Shown here piece by piece: positions 27,316 through 37,713 of a stretch of 64,000 nucleotides of DNA. The notes under the pieces were generated by a model. It made no database searches and was not told the origin of the DNA. It saw only the letters and a list, made by a program, of their open reading frames with translations. Where the stretch lies: the NCBI RefSeq assembly GCF_004104075.1, contig NZ_QOVK01000009.1, positions 85,683 to 149,682 of the forward strand. Reading direction: 5' to 3'. Numbering within the stretch: the stretch's first letter is position 1; every line of letters starts with the position of its first letter. Origin of the DNA: Leeuwenhoekiella polynyae. GTDB lineage: Bacteria; Bacteroidota; Bacteroidia; Flavobacteriales; Flavobacteriaceae. Position numbers and translations under genes: made by a program.

Positions 27316-30288
27316 TTATAAGCTAAAATTAGCCCCAACCAAGAACGTTCTTGGCCTGGGGTATATCGTGTTATCTATTCCGTTGTTGAATACTTCAGGA
27401 TCCAACCCAGAATAACCTGTGATTATAAAGACATTTTGCACCCCTGCACTCAACCTAAGGGAAGCGCTTCCATCAAACAAACTATTTATGGTGTAGCCCA
27501 GGGTGATATTATCCATCTTTAAGAAGGAAGCATTTTCGATGTAAAAATCAGATAGAATAACATCTTCAGTCACATTGAAACCTGTTTGCAGTACGGCTCT
27601 GGGAAGATTTGAAGCCACGGCATTGTTCTCGAGCAGGTTAAACTGTGCTCTGGCAGAATTTACGTTGTTATATACATAATTGCCCAAGCTTGCCCTCAGA
27701 TTGAATGAAAAGTCGAAATTCTTATAACTCATATTGGAAAGCAAGCCCATTGTAACATCTGCATTCCCATTTTTATAGAGGTACCGGTCATTTCCGTTTA
27801 TAATGTTATCACCATTAAGATCAGCGTAACCCCCTTCTATGGGTAACCCATCAGCATTATATATCTGTTTGTAAATATAATAGGTAAATGGTGCATAACC
27901 CACACGATTGATTTGAGCTGTATTCCCAGTTCCACCAGCGATACCGCCTACTTCTTGATCTTGGTTAAGAGCAAGTTCTTTAATTTCGCGTTCGATATAG
28001 GTGGCATTATAATTAAGACTCCATCTAAAATCGTTTGGGTTTAGGGGTTGTATAATGTCAGCATTTATAGCAAACTCAAGTCCTTGTGTAGTAAAATTAC
28101 CTACGTTTTGAAACCCGGCATTACTAAAGTTTGAGCCGTCAGAAATGGCGGCATTGGCAAGCAGATCACTTGACTCTTTATAAAACCCTTCTATTGAGCC
28201 TGTAAACCGATCATTCATAAAACCATAATCAAAGCCCACATTGTAGGTAGTGGTCTCTTCCCATTTTATGTTTTCATTTCTAAATTGAGGGATACCTACG
28301 GTAAGTACCTCACCACCAAATTCGTATTGTGAGGCAGGCAGTCCACGCACGTAACGGGCTAAAAACAGGTCTCTGTTGCCGCGACCTATGTTTTGCTGTC
28401 CTGTGATTCCATAACCCAAACGCAGTTTAAGGGTAGAAAATGCCTGGGATTCTGCAAAGAAATCTTCATTGATCTGCCATGCAAATGCAGCCGCAGGGAA
28501 ATTCCCCCAGCGGTTATCCGGGCTAAAACGGGAAGTACCATCGCGACGGTAACTAAGTGTGAGTATGTATCTATCTTTAAAGCTAAAATTTGAACGGCCA
28601 AAAAATCCTATAAGTACAAGATCTGTATCTACATTTAGGGTAGGTTCGGTATCGGGACCATCATCCAGGAGTTCACCTGTATTGTACTGCTCACTGGTAA
28701 ATTTCTGGTAAGAATAACCCGCGGTAGCTTCTATTCCAAAATCACCTAAATCCTTGTTGTAGGCAAGATAACCGTCAAAAAGGGTATTTTTTTGATAATT
28801 ATCATATTGCGAAAACGACCCTATGATTCGACCATCAGCCTGACTTAAGGGATTGAACGGTGAGACTTTAACATAACCGTCTGCGGTCTGCTCATCAAAA
28901 CCAAGATTAACTGTTGCCGTGATGTCTGGAAAAAAATGCAGTTTGTAATCAAATTTGGCATTTCCATAGATGCGCCGTACGTTGCTAATGCTTTCATTTT
29001 GAAGCAAATTTGCAACAGGGTTGAAAGGTGAATTTGAAAGTAGATCATCAGCATTTAGCACGCCATCATCCACAATGTTGGTATATTGAAAAAAGCCACC
29101 AAACGGAGAATTAGGATCATAAACCGGCTGTGTGGGATCAAATGTAATCGCGTTGCCCTCTTCTCCCCCGGCAAACCTGTTCTTTTCAAAAGAGGCATTT
29201 GCGTTGACATTGATTTTGAGGTGATCTTCAAAAAAGCTAGGGTTAAGGTTTGCACTAAAGTTGTTTCGTTCAAATTTTGACGTCAACCTAAGCCCTTCTT
29301 GGTAGGTACGACCTATACTAACCCGCACGGGAACATCTGCAATCGCTCCTGAAACGGATAGGTTTTGGCTGGAAGTCATTCCATTTCTATAAATTTCGTC
29401 CTGCCAATCTGTATTTGCATTACCCAATCTATTCAAGAGTCCCGGTCTTTCAGAAGCAACGATTTCGCGAATTTCATTTCCAGAAAAAACATCAATTTTA
29501 TTGGGTAGCGTATTAGTACCCATTTGAGTGTCAAGGTTCACCCTAAGATTGCGCGAGCCTTTTTTTGTTGTTATGATAATTACACCGTTTGATGCCCTTG
29601 AACCATAGATGGCAGTTGCCGATGCATCTTTCAATACGGTGAACGACTCAATATCGTTTGGGTTTATTGTACTCAATACAGAACGTGAACCACCTACTGC
29701 ATTGTCATCTACGGGCAAACCATTAATAACAATAAGCGGGTCATTTGATGCACCCAATGAAGCACCGCCCCTAATTCTTATGGTAGAACCAGCTCCTGGT
29801 TCACCACCTGTATTAATGGTTAGTCCGGCTACCCTTCCGCTCAGGAGGTTTTCTGGGGTGACGATGTTTCCTTTGTTAAAGTCTTCAGAAGTTACTGAGG
29901 TTAACGAACCAGTAGCATCTTTGATCGTAGTGGTACCATAGCCAATGACCACTACCTGATCTAACTCTGCAGCATCAGTTTTAAGAGCGACATCTAAAGT
30001 TGTTCCAGTCACCGGAACTTCCTGAGTAGTAAAACCTACGTAAGAAAACACTAAAATATCACCCTGCTCTACATCTATTTGATACTTACCATCAAAATCT
30101 GAAGTAACTCCATTTGAGGTATTTTTCACTACAATATTAACCCCCGGAAGCAGTGTTCCAGAATCAGCATCAGTAATTGTACCTGAGACGGTAACGCTCT
30201 GTCCAAATATTCCAAAAGGTGATATAAATAAAAGGAGTGTCCAATAAAAATTGGGTTTAAAAAACTTATTTAGCATAGGTTTTAACAT
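27316..30288 (-). CDS. SusC/RagA family TonB-linked outer membrane transporter (galactan PUL)
   Basis: This 990-residue protein has a signal peptide ending near GIFGQ, a carboxypeptidase-regulatory-like domain (about 32-110), a plug with VLKDASATAIYGSRASNG and a barrel with a C-terminal FSL. Met5 is an alternative start. It is the first gene of an operon that runs through SusD, SusE-like, GH53 and GH2. Expression is probably driven from the promoter near 30373 under control of the hybrid two-component protein encoded upstream. Confidence 0.95.
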   Translation of the reverse strand: MLKPMLNKFFKPNFYWTLLLFISPFGIFGQSVTVSGTITDADSGTLLPGVNIVVKNTSNGVTSDFDGKYQIDVEQGDILVFSYVGFTTQEVPVTGTTLDVALKTDAAELDQVVVIGYGTTTIKDATGSLTSVTSEDFNKGNIVTPENLLSGRVAGLTINTGGEPGAGSTIRIRGGASLGASNDPLIVINGLPVDDNAVGGSRSVLSTINPNDIESFTVLKDASATAIYGSRASNGVIIITTKKGSRNLRVNLDTQMGTNTLPNKIDVFSGNEIREIVASERPGLLNRLGNANTDWQDEIYRNGMTSSQNLSVSGAIADVPVRVSIGRTYQEGLRLTSKFERNNFSANLNPSFFEDHLKINVNANASFEKNRFAGGEEGNAITFDPTQPVYDPNSPFGGFFQYTNIVDDGVLNADDLLSNSPFNPVANLLQNESISNVRRIYGNAKFDYKLHFFPDITATVNLGFDEQTADGYVKVSPFNPLSQADGRIIGSFSQYDNYQKNTLFDGYLAYNKDLGDFGIEATAGYSYQKFTSEQYNTGELLDDGPDTEPTLNVDTDLVLIGFFGRSNFSFKDRYILTLSYRRDGTSRFSPDNRWGNFPAAAFAWQINEDFFAESQAFSTLKLRLGYGITGQQNIGRGNRDLFLARYVRGLPASQYEFGGEVLTVGIPQFRNENIKWEETTTYNVGFDYGFMNDRFTGSIEGFYKESSDLLANAAISDGSNFSNAGFQNVGNFTTQGLEFAINADIIQPLNPNDFRWSLNYNATYIEREIKELALNQDQEVGGIAGGTGNTAQINRVGYAPFTYYIYKQIYNADGLPIEGGYADLNGDNIINGNDRYLYKNGNADVTMGLLSNMSYKNFDFSFNLRASLGNYVYNNVNSARAQFNLLENNAVASNLPRAVLQTGFNVTEDVILSDFYIENASFLKMDNITLGYTINSLFDGSASLRLSAGVQNVFIITGYSGLDPEVFNNGIDNTIYPRPRTFLVGANFSL

Positions 30289-30372
30289 TTATTTTAATTA
30301 TTAAATTGGCAATCATCTGCTGCGAACATTATTAAATAACTAAATCGATATCGTTGTATCTATATATATTCG

Positions 30373-30380
30373 CAAAACTA
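30373..30380 (-). promoter_or_regulatory. Candidate -7 element of the galactan SusC promoter
   Basis: The minus strand reads TAGTTTTG, an exact TAnnTTTG match 85 bp upstream of the SusC start. Just upstream (30394-30405) lies CGTTTGCGTAAA, a short partly symmetric element that could bind the hybrid regulator. No -33 TTTG is at the expected spacing. Confidence 0.45.
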
Positions 30381-30514
30381 AGTGCAATTAAAACGTTTGC
30401 GTAAACCTAAAGGGGGTGAAAATTGATTTTAATAGGGTGAAGATTTCGTTTTTTCAAGAAAAATTTATCAAGAGTAATTAATTAAAGGGAGAAAGAGCCA
30501 AGTAAACGGTTATT

Positions 30515-30529
30515 AACCTTAAAAAGGTT
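30515..30529 (-). terminator. Weak hairpin after the hybrid two-component gene
   Basis: AACCTT, a 3-base loop and AAGGTT form a small hairpin 13 bp past the hybrid sensor stop. It lacks a clear T run on the minus strand, so it is only a possible terminator. It overlaps the 12-mer TTATTAACCTTA (30510-30521), which is repeated at 34679-34690 upstream of the same gene. Confidence 0.3.
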
Positions 30530-30541
30530 GTTTATAAACTA

Positions 30542-33500
30542 TTATTTTCTACTAAATTCAGAAGGGTTTTTCCCAAATTTTTTCTTGAAAAGCTTACTAA
30601 AGTATTTGCGATCAGAATATCCCACCTTGTAGCAGGCTTCACTTACCGAAAAGCCTTGTTCAAATATCAGTACTTTTGCTATTTTAAGTTTATAATCCCT
30701 AACAAATTCTACCAGAGTCATTCCCGTGAGTGCTTTTACCTTTTTATAGATTACGCTATGACTCATTCCCATTTCCCGGCTAAGGTAATCTGCACTAAGG
30801 TTTTCGCTGTCAATATTTCCCTGAATAATCTTGATGAGTTCTTCCAAAAATTTTTGGTCCACCGTGTTTACGGGAAGTTCATTAAGAGTGAGCAGGGCTT
30901 CCCCGCCAAAGTGTTCCTGAAGCCGCTGACGATTAAGAATAAGACTTTTTATTCTGGCACGCAATAATGCCTCGTTAAAGGGCTTGGTCACATAATCATC
31001 GGCACCCGTGCCGTAGCCTTGCATTTTATGAATGAACGAGGCCCGTGCAGTGAGCAGGATAACAGGGATGTGGCTGGTGTCAACATTTTCTTTTAGCTTC
31101 CGGGTAAGCGTAATCCCATCCATCACCGGCATCATAATATCGCTGATGATGAGATCTGGTTGTTTACTAATGGCTAACTCAAAGGCCTCTTCCCCATTTT
31201 CTGCCTCAAGCAAGTCGCACTGTGCGCTAAGTAAAGCTTTAAGGTAAGCGCGTATCTCAAGGTTATCTTCTACCACGAGGAGGGTAAGGTCCCTGAGCTC
31301 GTCCCACTCTGGCTGTACGCTAACGGTATCTTCAAGTTGCATACCTTCATATAGGTAATGTTCCACATTTTCAGAGTCAGCAAGATCGTCTTCGATGGCG
31401 TTTGTGTCAAAATGATCTCTACCCTTAAGAAGGCTTACGCTAAAAGTGGTACCACCGCCCTTGATGCTTTCTACGGTGATCTTGCCTCCGTGCAGCTCAA
31501 CGATTTCCTGTGTGATGGAAAGTCCCAAACCAAAACCGTTTTCTTGTATTTCTGCAGAATTGGGCGACTGGTAAAACCTGTTGAATATTTTACCTATTTG
31601 CCCTTTGGAAATACCTATACCGCTATCCTGTACCTTGAGAAACACCTCATTATGAGCGTCTTCCACACTTAGCTTAATATGGCCACCACCGGGTGTAAAC
31701 TTAAAAGCATTACTTAAGAGATTGTAAAATACCTTTTCCATCTGGTTCTTGTCAAACCAGAGCATAAGCTGGCTGGGTTTTGCTTCAAAATGAAATGTTA
31801 TATCATTTTTCAAGGCACTTTCGGTAAAGGAAAGATAGATTTCTTTGCCAAAATCTATGAAATCGGTATGAGCTAATTTCAACTTTTTGGACTGATCTTC
31901 CAAGTTTCTAAAATCAAGAAGTTCATTGACCAGATGCAACAAGTGATTTCCGTGTTTTTTTGCAGAAGCAACAGCGAGGCTGATCGCTTCATCCATAAGT
32001 TCCCTGCGCTCCCCCAATCTATTTATAGCACTTAGGATTAAGGTAACCGGGGTGCGAATCTCGTGTGATATATTAGTAAAAAACCGCTGCTTAAGGTTGT
32101 AAAGTTCCGTATCCTTCTCGTGAGTAAGTCGCTCCAGCCTCAAGTTTGATTTCATCTGCTCCCAGGCAACGATGTATTTTCTAAAAATGTAAAAGAGCCC
32201 CAAGACCAGCAGGCTATAAATCACAAAGGCCCACCAGGTCAACCAGAACGGTTTTAATATGGTCACCTTTACCGAAGTAAATGCCTCACCCCAGGAACTA
32301 CCTTCTTCCCTGGCCTTAACCCTAAATTCATAATATCCAGGGGATAAATTGGTATAAGTAGCCGTGCGATCCTTGCCTATTTCTCGCCATTGCTCATCAA
32401 ATCCCTCCATCTTTATCGCGTACTCGGTATTATCGCTAAAAGGAAAGTTCAATGCAGCAAATTCAAATGTGATGACATCCATATCGTGCTCCAGCCTTAC
32501 CTCTCGAGCAAAGTTGATGCTTTTATCTAAAATATCCCGATCACTAACCGAAATTTCCTTATTGAACAATTTAAAATTTGTAAATGTCACGCGCGGCTGG
32601 GTTGTATCTAACTTCATTTGAGAAGGTTCAAATGTGAGCAGGCCATTTATACCACCAAAATATAGCCGCCCGCTATCACTCTTAAATACTGCATTGATAT
32701 GAAATTCTCCATATTGATCTGGAAATGAAAAGAAGACATTAGAATCATACTCGTATTTAAAAAGGCCTTGCTTGGTACTGATCCAGATGGCCCCTTCATC
32801 ATCTTCCACTATACCGGTAACAGTAGCATACCTTAAGTAATTTTTATCTTCAAAGCGTTCTATTATTTGCGTTTCAAGATTCATGCGGTTCACACCCTCC
32901 CCGGAAGTACCTATCCACAAATTGTTTCTTGAATCCTTAAAAATGGTGTAGAGGTTGTTACTCGCAATTGATTTTGGTTTTTCCCCGTAAACAAAATGTT
33001 CAAAAGTTCCATTTTGGATATCAAAACGGTTTAACCCCCCGCCAAATGTAGTTAGCCATAATACAGGGCCATCTTTCACCATGGCTATGACATTATCGCT
33101 GCTTATTCCTTTAAACAAAGTATCACTAGGAGCAGAAGGATCTGCTCTATAACTCAAGAATGTTTCCTTCTGTGGGTCAAAATAATTGAGCCCACCGCCC
33201 CAGGTAGCAATCCAAAGATTACCAGATTCATCCTCAATGATATAACGCACATCGTTATAACTCAGCGAAAGCGAATCACCCGGCCGGTGCTTATATTGTT
33301 TGCTATTTCCGGTCCTGGGGTCAAACTTTAAAAGACCATTGGCAAAAGTACCCATCCAATAAATCCCATTCTGGGCCTTCATCAGGTATTGAATATAATT
33401 ACCCCCCAGAGAGGTCCCCGTCTCTTTTTTATAATAAGTAACCTCATCGATATTCTGATCATAAACAGTGAGGCCCTGCCCGTCAAGTCCCAGAAAAAGT

Positions 33501-34618
33501 GTTTCACCGTCCTTGAAAACGGAAAGCACTGGAGATGGATTATTGCCCAAAATATCACCATATAGGTAGGTGAAGTCACGGTCTGGTATCAGAACACTTA
33601 CTCCATTCCACGCCGTGCCTACCCATACAATATGATCATGATCCTGATAGATTTCATAGATGGCATTACCGGCAAGAGAAGATTCCTGATTGGCATTGTA
33701 GGTATATTGAAAGACGTGTTGATTGGGTTGATCCAAGTGCATCACACGGAGCACACCATTGCCATCTGTACCTACCCAGAGGCTTCCCGTAGCATCTAAA
33801 ATCAGCTTGCGGACAATTGCTATTTCCTGATCATAGCCCAAATAGGCCAAGAAGTTGGAATACAGCCCTGTTTGGGGATCAAAGTGCAAAAGGCCTCCCC
33901 CGCTGGTGCCTATAAGCAGATTACCATCGGGAAGTTGCAACAGGTCGTGTATAAAATTTGAAAAGTAGGGTTGCTTTGAAACAAACCGTTCAACCTTACC
34001 TGTAGCGATATTCATACGAAACAAGCCGTTGCCAAAACTACCTATCCACAAGTTATTATCGTCAGCCAGTAGCAAACTGCTAAGGCTACCCGCACCTTTT
34101 TTCCCTGATCCTAAATTAAAGCGTTGAAAAGCTTTATTTTCTTTATCGAAAAGAGCCAAACCGTTTTCAGTAGCCAGCCAAAGATTGCCCTTTTTATCTT
34201 CCAGTATGGCATTGACCTGATTGGAAGGAATACTGTTTTCAACGTTAGGGTTATGCCGAAAGACCTCAAAAGAATTTTGAAGCGCATCATAGCGGTTGAG
34301 GCCACCACCCAGCGTTGCAATCCATAGGTTTCCATCCTGATCCAGATATAGATCTGCAATGTCATTGGCACTAAGGGCGCTATTCTGCTTATTATATATT
34401 TTAATATCCTTACCATCATAGCGATTGAGGCCATTTTTGGTTCCCATCCACACAAACCCACCGTTTTCATGAACGATACTTGTCACCCGGGTGTTTGAAA
34501 GACCACTGCTCTGGTCAATATTTTCAAAAATAGGACGGGATTGTGAAAAGCAAGACAGGGCGACAGATAAACAGATTATGTATACTGCAATTGATGAATA
34601 TGTACCCCTTAGTTTCAT
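30542..34618 (-). CDS. Hybrid two-component system sensor/regulator (HTCS) for galactan
   Basis: I use the ATG at 34618 (1358 residues) rather than a TTG at 34672. The protein combines a periplasmic two-component propeller (repeats such as NLWIGTSGEG and NLWIATWGGGLN, about 30-670), a Y_Y_Y domain (about 690-785), one membrane segment (about 791-813), a histidine kinase with His852 in NISHEIRTP, an ATPase domain with GFGLGLSI, a receiver with Asp1160 in ISDIMMP, and a C-terminal AraC helix-turn-helix. HTCS proteins sense oligosaccharide in the periplasm and activate their PUL. It lies upstream of the galactan SusC operon and diverges from the GH-A gene. Confidence 0.95.
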   Translation of the reverse strand: MKLRGTYSSIAVYIICLSVALSCFSQSRPIFENIDQSSGLSNTRVTSIVHENGGFVWMGTKNGLNRYDGKDIKIYNKQNSALSANDIADLYLDQDGNLWIATLGGGLNRYDALQNSFEVFRHNPNVENSIPSNQVNAILEDKKGNLWLATENGLALFDKENKAFQRFNLGSGKKGAGSLSSLLLADDNNLWIGSFGNGLFRMNIATGKVERFVSKQPYFSNFIHDLLQLPDGNLLIGTSGGGLLHFDPQTGLYSNFLAYLGYDQEIAIVRKLILDATGSLWVGTDGNGVLRVMHLDQPNQHVFQYTYNANQESSLAGNAIYEIYQDHDHIVWVGTAWNGVSVLIPDRDFTYLYGDILGNNPSPVLSVFKDGETLFLGLDGQGLTVYDQNIDEVTYYKKETGTSLGGNYIQYLMKAQNGIYWMGTFANGLLKFDPRTGNSKQYKHRPGDSLSLSYNDVRYIIEDESGNLWIATWGGGLNYFDPQKETFLSYRADPSAPSDTLFKGISSDNVIAMVKDGPVLWLTTFGGGLNRFDIQNGTFEHFVYGEKPKSIASNNLYTIFKDSRNNLWIGTSGEGVNRMNLETQIIERFEDKNYLRYATVTGIVEDDEGAIWISTKQGLFKYEYDSNVFFSFPDQYGEFHINAVFKSDSGRLYFGGINGLLTFEPSQMKLDTTQPRVTFTNFKLFNKEISVSDRDILDKSINFAREVRLEHDMDVITFEFAALNFPFSDNTEYAIKMEGFDEQWREIGKDRTATYTNLSPGYYEFRVKAREEGSSWGEAFTSVKVTILKPFWLTWWAFVIYSLLVLGLFYIFRKYIVAWEQMKSNLRLERLTHEKDTELYNLKQRFFTNISHEIRTPVTLILSAINRLGERRELMDEAISLAVASAKKHGNHLLHLVNELLDFRNLEDQSKKLKLAHTDFIDFGKEIYLSFTESALKNDITFHFEAKPSQLMLWFDKNQMEKVFYNLLSNAFKFTPGGGHIKLSVEDAHNEVFLKVQDSGIGISKGQIGKIFNRFYQSPNSAEIQENGFGLGLSITQEIVELHGGKITVESIKGGGTTFSVSLLKGRDHFDTNAIEDDLADSENVEHYLYEGMQLEDTVSVQPEWDELRDLTLLVVEDNLEIRAYLKALLSAQCDLLEAENGEEAFELAISKQPDLIISDIMMPVMDGITLTRKLKENVDTSHIPVILLTARASFIHKMQGYGTGADDYVTKPFNEALLRARIKSLILNRQRLQEHFGGEALLTLNELPVNTVDQKFLEELIKIIQGNIDSENLSADYLSREMGMSHSVIYKKVKALTGMTLVEFVRDYKLKIAKVLIFEQGFSVSEACYKVGYSDRKYFSKLFKKKFGKNPSEFSRK

Positions 34619-34678
34619 TAGCAAATTCTTAAAATTGTTGGGATAAATATAGTAAAATAATAAGCGTAACAAATACGT

Positions 34679-34717
34679 TTATTAACCTTACTGTAAAACC
34701 ACTACTCAGTACTATTG
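34679..34717 (+). promoter_or_regulatory. Possible promoter/operator before the GH-A gene
   Basis: TTATTAACCTTA (34679-34690) is repeated exactly at 30510-30521 on the other side of the HTCS gene. TACTATTG (34710-34717) is one base off the TAnnTTTG -7 consensus and lies 33 bp before the ATG at 34751. Together they could be a regulator site and promoter, but the evidence is weak. Confidence 0.3.
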
Positions 34718-34750
34718 TTCTAATAAAGATTTTAATACAAATTCAACCGA

Positions 34751-37360
34751 ATGAACTCATCTAAAAATCAAAAAAACAATCAAAACATTAATTATTTTAT
34801 TGCACTAATCTTTTTGATGCTTTTACACCTCAATAGTGTAGCTCAAGATAAGGGAAATGTATATGTTGACAATGAAGGTGTAATGAGATGGGGCAAAACC
34901 AAGGAGGAAGTAAAAGGATTTGGGGTAAACTACTCAGTTCCCTTTGCCCATGCCTACCGCTCGGCTGAGCGAATGGGAATTGACCCAAAAAGAGCCATTG
35001 ATAATGATGTGTACCACTTTTCAAGATTAGGATTTGATTTATACCGCCTTCATGTTTGGGATACCGAAATTAGTGACACACTAGGTAACCTTATCGAAAA
35101 TGAACACCTTGATGCCTTTGACTATTTATTAAAAAAACTAAAAGAAAATAACATCAATTATGTGATCACACCCATCGCTTTTTGGGGTAACGGCTGGCCC
35201 GAACCAGATACCGATTCTCCTGGATTTTCTTCCAAATATGGAAAGGGTAATAGCCTCGATAATGTTGGAGCCATAAAGGCTGGAGAAAACTATTTACAAC
35301 AGTTTTTAAACCACATAAACCCTTACACCGGAGTTGCCTATAAAAATGAGTCTAATATTATAGCCTTTGAAATTAGTAATGAACCTCACCATAGTGGTGA
35401 AGCTGACAAAGTCACGGCCTATGTTAAGAAAATGGTAGATGCTATGCGAAAAACTGGCACCGAAAAACCCATCTTTTATAACACCAGTCACGGCGTTCAT
35501 TTTGCTCAAGCCTACTTTGACGGTGGCATTCAGGGAGGTACCTTTCAGTGGTATCCTACAGGTTTAGGTTATGGCAGGGAAATACCAGGAAACCTGCTCC
35601 CGAATGTGAATGACTATAATATTCCCTTCGATGACGAATTTAAGGCTAACATGGGAGCAAAATTAGTCTACGAATTTGATGCAGCAAATGTGGGACGCTC
35701 TTACATCTACCCAGCCATAGCAAGAAGTTTTAGGGAAGCCGGTATACAGATAGGAACCCATTTTGCCTACGATCCTACCTACCTCGCTCCCTACAATACC
35801 GAGTACAACACACATTATATGAACCTTAACTTTACTCCTTCAAAGGCACTGTCCCTAATGATTGCTGGCAAGGTATTTCATGAATCACCCATGTACACCG
35901 ATTATGGCACATACCCCGACAACAATAACTTCGGCAATGTAACCATTAGCTATGAAGAGGACCTGGCCGTTTATAATAGCGAAAACACTTTCATTTATAC
36001 CAATAGCACTAACAAAACTCCAAAAAACCTTAAAAAACTCGTTAAAATTGCCGGGGTTGGTAATTCCCCCCTAGTAAATTATAGCGGAACAGGAGCTTAT
36101 TTTCTGGATAAGCTAGATGAGAATACGTGGAGGATTGAAGTGCAACCAGATGCAGTATATGTAGCTAACCCCTTTGGGACAAATAGTCCCAAAAAAACCG
36201 TAGGCGTAGTGCAATGGAATGAACGCACCATGCAATTAACGTGGGAAGGGGTTAAAAACCTTTCTCTTAAAGCCATTAATAAAGGCAACGACTTTGTGCC
36301 CAAAATCAATGAAAACAGCTTTAGCATCATGCCAGGAACCTACCTGCTCAGTACTACAGGTAATTATGGAGATCATTCCGCTGATGATACTTTTGAAAAT
36401 GGAAAGCTGAACGATTATTACGCCCCCGAGGGAAATGTGGAAAAGCCTTGGCTCAAGCATAAGCCCGTGGAAGAGGCTTCTGCGGAGGAGCCATTAGTCA
36501 TAAGCGCGCAGTTCATCGCTCCAAAAGCCCCTCAAAGCCTCCAACTTGTGGCTGCAAACGGCTTTGATCGGGAGGTGGTCGAGATGGAAAGAATTCAAGG
36601 CACTTTTGATTATGTAGCCACCATTCCCGCCAACAAAATGAATGCAGGTTACCTCAACTACAACCTCATCGCCCAGCTAGCCGATGAAACCTATAGGACC
36701 TATCCTGCCAACCGCGAAGGAAGGCCGTTTGAATGGGATTTTTATGATCGTGACGGTTACGAAATCAGAGTGGTCCCTAAAGAAAACCCTATTTATCTTT
36801 TTAATGCGAATGAGGATGTAGACCTACTAGTACAACAGTGGCGCAGAGGTTTTAATCTTAAGCCTACAGAACACTCCAATGAAGCAGAATACATCATGGA
36901 TATTGGCCCCCTTTTTGTTCCTGATAATGAAAATTTAAACGCAGAACCCATATATGACTATACCTTCAAACACTATATTCTAGACGCCATTGAAGGCAGA
37001 AAATCAGATTTAGATACAAAAAAATTCATTGTTTTTAAGGGTAGGGCTTTAAGAGATAGGGACACACCCTTGCAGATTGCTTTAGTGCTTGATGATGGCT
37101 CCGCCTACGGTGGTATAGTGACCCTTACGCCTAAAACCGATACCTACGTACTTGAACTATCTAATCTTCGACCCGTAAAAACAGTGACCTTGCCCAGACC
37201 TTATCCTAGCTTTCTGCCTTACTATTTTGAACATAACAATCCTGAAATTTTTGATATCAACAGAATTGAAAGCATTCAATTTTCGCTTGGGCCTGGATTG
37301 AACAAAAAAGAGTTAAAAGAGGAATATGGCCTATCAATAATTAGTTTATGGCTAGAATAA
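34751..37360 (+). CDS. Large clan GH-A glycoside hydrolase with C-terminal beta domains, specificity unknown
   Basis: The 869-residue secreted protein has a signal ending near SVAQ. Its N-terminal half is a TIM barrel resembling GH5-type enzymes: FGVNYSVPF, LGFDLYRLHVWD, probable acid/base Glu211 in FEISNEPHH and probable nucleophile Glu308 in LVYEFDAAN. Residues from about 420 onward look like beta-sandwich modules, the last with the ESIQFSLGPG pattern of a binding domain. I do not recognise a characterised family. It is divergent from the HTCS gene and may act on galactan decorations. Assignment to the galactan PUL rests on position. Confidence 0.7.
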   Translation: MNSSKNQKNNQNINYFIALIFLMLLHLNSVAQDKGNVYVDNEGVMRWGKTKEEVKGFGVNYSVPFAHAYRSAERMGIDPKRAIDNDVYHFSRLGFDLYRLHVWDTEISDTLGNLIENEHLDAFDYLLKKLKENNINYVITPIAFWGNGWPEPDTDSPGFSSKYGKGNSLDNVGAIKAGENYLQQFLNHINPYTGVAYKNESNIIAFEISNEPHHSGEADKVTAYVKKMVDAMRKTGTEKPIFYNTSHGVHFAQAYFDGGIQGGTFQWYPTGLGYGREIPGNLLPNVNDYNIPFDDEFKANMGAKLVYEFDAANVGRSYIYPAIARSFREAGIQIGTHFAYDPTYLAPYNTEYNTHYMNLNFTPSKALSLMIAGKVFHESPMYTDYGTYPDNNNFGNVTISYEEDLAVYNSENTFIYTNSTNKTPKNLKKLVKIAGVGNSPLVNYSGTGAYFLDKLDENTWRIEVQPDAVYVANPFGTNSPKKTVGVVQWNERTMQLTWEGVKNLSLKAINKGNDFVPKINENSFSIMPGTYLLSTTGNYGDHSADDTFENGKLNDYYAPEGNVEKPWLKHKPVEEASAEEPLVISAQFIAPKAPQSLQLVAANGFDREVVEMERIQGTFDYVATIPANKMNAGYLNYNLIAQLADETYRTYPANREGRPFEWDFYDRDGYEIRVVPKENPIYLFNANEDVDLLVQQWRRGFNLKPTEHSNEAEYIMDIGPLFVPDNENLNAEPIYDYTFKHYILDAIEGRKSDLDTKKFIVFKGRALRDRDTPLQIALVLDDGSAYGGIVTLTPKTDTYVLELSNLRPVKTVTLPRPYPSFLPYYFEHNNPEIFDINRIESIQFSLGPGLNKKELKEEYGLSIISLWLE

Positions 37361-37713
37361 TAAATGATCTAGATTTATTGCTACTTAATTTTAAAATATT
37401 AATTCCTTATAGTGAATTAAATATTTCTGTGTGAGATTGCTTTAAGAACATTAAGTGAAATTTCAAAAGGTAATTCTAACTATTAATCAGGTTCACTAAA
37501 AGTCTAAGATTAAAGTAGACCAAATGGTCCCAAAGAGATTTAAACAATATTATAATAACTCAATTAAATTTTAAAATAGTATTTCAATGTGGTATTCAAA
37601 TTGCGTTCGATTTGTACCACAAATTCTAAAATCAAAAAACTTTATAGATTAGAAATTAATTCTTACTGATAATCAGGATTTTAAATCCTATATTTAATAG
37701 TAATAATTAAGGT
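37361..37713. other. 353-bp intergenic region with two dyads
   Basis: No convincing open frame is present. An imperfect inverted repeat with GTGGTA...TACCAC arms spans 37589-37620 (loop TGCGTTCG, two bulged bases). AGGATTTTAAATCCT at 37675-37689 is a near-perfect dyad 25 bp before the ABC exporter start. Either may regulate the exporter. Confidence 0.4.

Noticed and set aside
34619..34672. TTG start for the hybrid two-component gene
   Set aside because: The ATG at 34618 begins a normal signal sequence.
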